Shown: one piece after another, positions 5,722-8,059 of the stretch
Layout of the letters: each line of letters starts with the position of its first letter
Position numbering within the stretch: position 1 is the stretch's first letter
DNA from: an uncultured Collinsella sp.
GTDB taxonomy: Bacteria > Actinomycetota > Coriobacteriia > Coriobacteriales > Coriobacteriaceae
Length of the DNA: 8,059 nt
Reading direction: 5' to 3'
NCBI GenBank assembly: GCA_900544425.1
Contig: UQUX01000083.1
Location: 1 to 8,059, forward strand
The notes under the pieces: model-generated
Seen by the model: only the letters and a program-made list of their open reading frames with translations
Told to the model about the DNA's origin: nothing
Database searches by the model: none
Made by a program: the position numbers and the translations under genes

Positions 5722-6771
5722 ATGGGTGAACTAGTAAACCGTGGAGAATCGGCAATCGTGCCCGAAGGTTTTTACAAGCAGGTCTCCTCGATTCTCAACG
5801 CCGCTCGCGACAAGGCCTATACCGCCGTTAACTTTGCGATGGTTGAGGCATATTGGGAGATCGGCAAGAGTATTGTTGATGAACAGGGCGGAGAGGGGCG
5901 CGCAGCATATGGAGAGGCATTGATTGCAGGCCTCTCCAGAAGGCTTACCGCGGATTTCGGAAGAGGCTTTGGCATCGCAAACCTTCGCAATATGCGTCAG
6001 TTCTTTCTTGCGTTTCCAATTCGCGACGCACTGCGTAGCGAATTGAGCTGGACTCATTACCGCAGGTTGATGCGCATTTCCGACCCTGACGCTCGCACCT
6101 GGTACATGAACGAATGCGCCGATTCTCGTTGGAGCACGCGTCAGCTCGAACGCCAGATCAATACCATGTTCCGCGAGCGCCTACTTGCCAGCAAGGACAA
6201 GGAGGCCGTCACCCAGGAAATCCAAAAGAGCGCCCCGGCTCGTCGCCCCGAGGATATCATCCGCGACCCATATGTACTGGAGTTTTTAGGTTTCTCGGAC
6301 GATACTGCGTTTCGCGAGAGCGATCTAGAGCAGGCGCTCATCACGCATCTTCAGAAGTTCCTGCTGGAGCTTGGCCGTGGTTTCGCTTTCGAGGCGCGCC
6401 AAAAGCGCATCACCTTTGATGGACGCCATTTCTATATTGACCTTGTGTTTTACAACTATCTGATGCGCTGCTTCGTGCTCATCGACCTTAAGACCGATGA
6501 CCTTACGCATCAGGACCTAGGCCAGATGCAAATGTATGTGAACTACTACACGCGCGAACTCATGAACGAAGGCGACAATCCGCCCATAGGCATCGTGCTC
6601 TGCGCGGACAAAAGCGATTCGATCGTCGAGTACACGCTGCCCGAAGACAACGACCAAGTGTTTGCCGCCAAATACCTGCCGTATCTTCCAAGCAAGGAAG
6701 AGCTGGCGCGCGAGCTGAGTGCCGAGTACCGCGCCATCAATGAAGCGTCTAATGGCGAAGCGCAAGGGTAG
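5722..6771 (+). CDS. DUF1016/YhcG-type PD-(D/E)XK nuclease domain protein
   Basis: This encodes 349 residues from ATG 5722; GTG at 5719 is in frame directly before it and cannot be excluded. The ribosome site is mediocre (GAGGAAAG, then GTGGGG). The N-terminal half (about 15-155) matches the DUF1016 N-terminal region: VEAYWEIGKSIV, LSRRLTADFGRGFG, NLRNMRQFF and LSWTHYRRLMRI. The C-terminal half (about 178-330) is a restriction-type nuclease fold: DPYVLEFLGF, Glu203 in DLEQAL, Asp240 in FYIDLVFY, then Asp255-Leu-Lys257 as the D-x-K form of the catalytic motif, and GQMQMYVNYY. All expected metal-binding residues are present, so it is likely active on DNA. The length is normal for the family. 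Such proteins are widespread, often lie in accessory or defence-rich regions, and have no settled role. The next gene follows after 63 bases with no terminator between. Confidence 0.93.
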   Translation: MGELVNRGESAIVPEGFYKQVSSILNAARDKAYTAVNFAMVEAYWEIGKSIVDEQGGEGRAAYGEALIAGLSRRLTADFGRGFGIANLRNMRQFFLAFPIRDALRSELSWTHYRRLMRISDPDARTWYMNECADSRWSTRQLERQINTMFRERLLASKDKEAVTQEIQKSAPARRPEDIIRDPYVLEFLGFSDDTAFRESDLEQALITHLQKFLLELGRGFAFEARQKRITFDGRHFYIDLVFYNYLMRCFVLIDLKTDDLTHQDLGQMQMYVNYYTRELMNEGDNPPIGIVLCADKSDSIVEYTLPEDNDQVFAAKYLPYLPSKEELARELSAEYRAINEASNGEAQG

Positions 6772-6834
6772 CAGCACGTTGCGACCGATGCCCCCGACGG
6801 CGTTTCATATCCCCCGACATAAGAGGAGCGCTCC

Positions 6835-7623
6835 ATGACAGACAGACCGAAAACGACACTGCGCGACTGCATCTATGGACTTGCCGTCGGCGACGCGTTG
6901 GGCGTTCCCTACGAGTTCAGGCCCCGTGGCACGTTCAAATGCACGGACATGATCGGCTACGGCACGCATGGGCAGCCCGCCGGCACCTGGAGCGACGACA
7001 CGTCCATGACGCTTGCTACCTGTGACTCGATTAGGGAGCTCGGGCATATCGACACCGCGGACATGCGCGACAAGTTCATCGGCTGGATTGCCCGTGGCGA
7101 GTATACAATCGACGGCGTTTTCGATTACGGCGGCACGACCGCCCGCGCCTTGCACACCGGCAAAGGAGGCTCCGGCGAGCGCGACAACGGCAACGGCTCG
7201 CTCATGCGTATCGCTCCCCTGGCGTTCACCGATGCGACGAACAACGAGATCCGCGAGGTCTCCGCAATTTCGCACGCCCACAGAACGTCGACCGACGCAT
7301 GCATCATATTTGTCGAGCTGATGAGGGATGTGATGAACGACGCGCTCCCCTCGTGGGCACTCCATCTGAAAGGCATGCCTGAGCAGGAGATCAAGTCAGG
7401 TGGCTTCGTGCGCGACACGCTTAAGGCAGCCACCTGGTGCTTCGTCAACACTAACAGCTACGATGATTGCGTGCTTGCCGCCGTCAACCTAGGCGACGAC
7501 ACCGACACCACCGCAGCCGTCGCCGGCGCGCTCGCGGGCACGGCGTACGGTATCGACGCCATCCCACGAGAGTGGATTGACATCCTGCGCGGCAAGGAGC
7601 TGATTGAGAGCTGCTTGTTTTAG
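6835..7623 (+). CDS. ADP-ribosylglycohydrolase (ARH/DraG family), compact form
   Basis: This encodes 262 residues, with GAGGAG 6 bases before the ATG. ARH-family enzymes are cytoplasmic, all-helical, magnesium-dependent hydrolases that remove ADP-ribose from protein side chains, ADP-ribosyl metabolites or, in some members, nucleic acid. Both metal-binding sites are visible: TWSDDTSMT at 51-59 (Ser53, Asp54, Asp55) and GDDTDTTAAVAG at 220-231 (Asp222, Asp224, Thr225). Also typical are GLAVGDALGVPYEF (15-28), NGNGSLMRIAPLAF (118-131) and SHAHRTS (146-152). No catalytic residue appears lost, so activity is expected. It is shorter than the usual 290-350 residues, with small helical insertions missing. 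No ADP-ribosyltransferase, nitrogenase or NAD-related gene lies in the window, so the substrate is unknown. It sits 63 bases after the nuclease and 32 bases before a small unknown gene, on one strand, consistent with co-transcription. Confidence 0.93.
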   Translation: MTDRPKTTLRDCIYGLAVGDALGVPYEFRPRGTFKCTDMIGYGTHGQPAGTWSDDTSMTLATCDSIRELGHIDTADMRDKFIGWIARGEYTIDGVFDYGGTTARALHTGKGGSGERDNGNGSLMRIAPLAFTDATNNEIREVSAISHAHRTSTDACIIFVELMRDVMNDALPSWALHLKGMPEQEIKSGGFVRDTLKAATWCFVNTNSYDDCVLAAVNLGDDTDTTAAVAGALAGTAYGIDAIPREWIDILRGKELIESCLF

Positions 7624-7655
7624 GGCGCCATTCAAGAAATAAGGCAGGAGGCATC

Positions 7656-7877
7656 ATGGAGAGGAAGACTGCACACATAGATGAGTTCCAAATGGACGAG
7701 CACGAGATTCCGCTACTCCCAGCAGGGCTGAAGGAGGAAGGAGACCTCTATGTCCTCCCCGACGGGCGTTATCTTCCCTGCGGAGTCTACAAGACCGCGG
7801 ACGGCGACTTGCTCCTTTATGAGCCATCCGAACTTAGTTTCTTCGGGCAGATGACTACCCAATTCAAAGAGCGCTAG
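7656..7877 (+). CDS. Hypothetical small acidic protein, 73 residues
   Basis: This encodes 73 residues. A strong AGGAGG (7646-7651) sits only 4 bases before the ATG, a tight but workable distance. I do not recognise the family. The protein is acidic, without signal peptide or membrane helix. It has an acidic, proline-containing first third (DEFQMDEHEIPLLPAGLKEE), then a likely beta-hairpin region (DLYVLPDGRYLPCG, VYKTADGDLLLYEP), and ends FGQMTTQFKER. It has one cysteine (Cys42). Only 32 bases separate it from the ADP-ribosylglycohydrolase stop, and a strong hairpin follows, so it is probably the last gene of that transcript. A small partner of the hydrolase is possible, but nothing in the sequence proves it. 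It does not look like a typical antitoxin: no DNA-binding motif is visible. Confidence 0.75.
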   Translation: MERKTAHIDEFQMDEHEIPLLPAGLKEEGDLYVLPDGRYLPCGVYKTADGDLLLYEPSELSFFGQMTTQFKER

Positions 7878-7944
7878 AGGTTTGATTGCCCGTTAGATCG
7901 ACACTGTTCCAAACCAGGGGATGGGTGGAGAAGGGGGCCATAGA

Positions 7945-7970
7945 AAAGGGCCGGTTGCAGCCGGCCCTTT
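7945..7970. terminator. Terminator hairpin, probably bidirectional
   Basis: AAAGGGCCGG (7945-7954) and CCGGCCCTTT (7961-7970) form a perfect 10-bp stem with a 6-base loop. The plus strand ends in only three T's; the minus strand reads four T's. It closes the nuclease/hydrolase/small-protein unit and could also stop a minus-strand gene entering from the right. Confidence 0.8.
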
Positions 7971-8059
7971 AGACGATAATACCTGCGTTGCCCGCGCTTC
8001 CGAAGTATGACTAGCTGAGGAGCGGGTTCCGCGGCACAATCTGATTCTACCCAGCGGGG

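Noticed and set aside
5722..7877. Calling the right-hand cluster a toxin-antitoxin or defence system
   Set aside because: No transferase toxin, DNA-binding antitoxin or mobile-element signature is visible. It is kept as a hypothesis, not a feature.
7971..8059. End of a further gene at the right edge
   Set aside because: Reading frames in these 89 bases are either closed or run through the terminator hairpin without recognisable sequence. No tRNA-like fold was seen.
1..8059. CRISPR array, tRNA, rRNA, insertion sequence or attachment site
   Set aside because: No regularly spaced repeats, no cloverleaf or ribosomal sequence, and no transposase or integrase coding was found on reading both strands.

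Overview
The window looks like chromosomal DNA of a moderately high-GC, Gram-positive, anaerobic gut actinobacterium, most plausibly a Coriobacteriia member such as Collinsella. This is inferred from strong AAGGAGG-type ribosome sites, GC-rich codon use, Gly/Ser-rich lipoproteins with an LVGC lipobox, and a sortase motif of the LAxTG type common in actinobacteria. No sequence search was possible, so the taxon is a best guess. No rRNA, tRNA, CRISPR array, insertion sequence or phage gene was seen.

Layout. (1) Bases 1-582, minus strand: most of a cyclodeaminase/cyclohydrolase family enzyme of folate one-carbon metabolism, cut by the left edge. (2) 583-959: a 377-base divergent intergenic region with an inverted repeat in the enzyme's leader and the first copy of a 19-bp repeat. 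(3) 960-2385, plus strand: two paralogous lipoproteins. Each has its own ribosome site and terminator, and each is preceded by an identical copy of the 19-bp repeat, so they look like a tandem duplication. (4) 2691-5186: an 831-residue surface enzyme with a twin-arginine (Tat) signal, a ricin-like beta-trefoil region, a phosphatidylinositol-specific phospholipase C (PI-PLC) domain with its catalytic residues intact, Ig-like modules and a C-terminal LADTG anchor. It is closed by a strong terminator. (5) 5284-5598, minus strand: a small PH-like protein of unknown function. (6) 5722-7877, plus strand: a DUF1016/YhcG-type PD-(D/E)XK nuclease, a compact ADP-ribosylglycohydrolase and a 73-residue unknown. 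These have short gaps, no internal terminator and a strong hairpin after the last gene, so they could be one operon.

How the genes may work together. The left half faces the cell envelope: two lipoproteins on the membrane and a secreted, probably wall-anchored phospholipase that could act on phosphatidylinositol or GPI-anchored proteins of the host. The right half is intracellular. A nuclease next to an enzyme that removes ADP-ribose, plus a small unknown protein, is an arrangement worth testing as a nucleic-acid-modification or defence module, but nothing in the sequence proves a functional link. The phospholipase architecture and this three-gene cluster are the two most interesting items.
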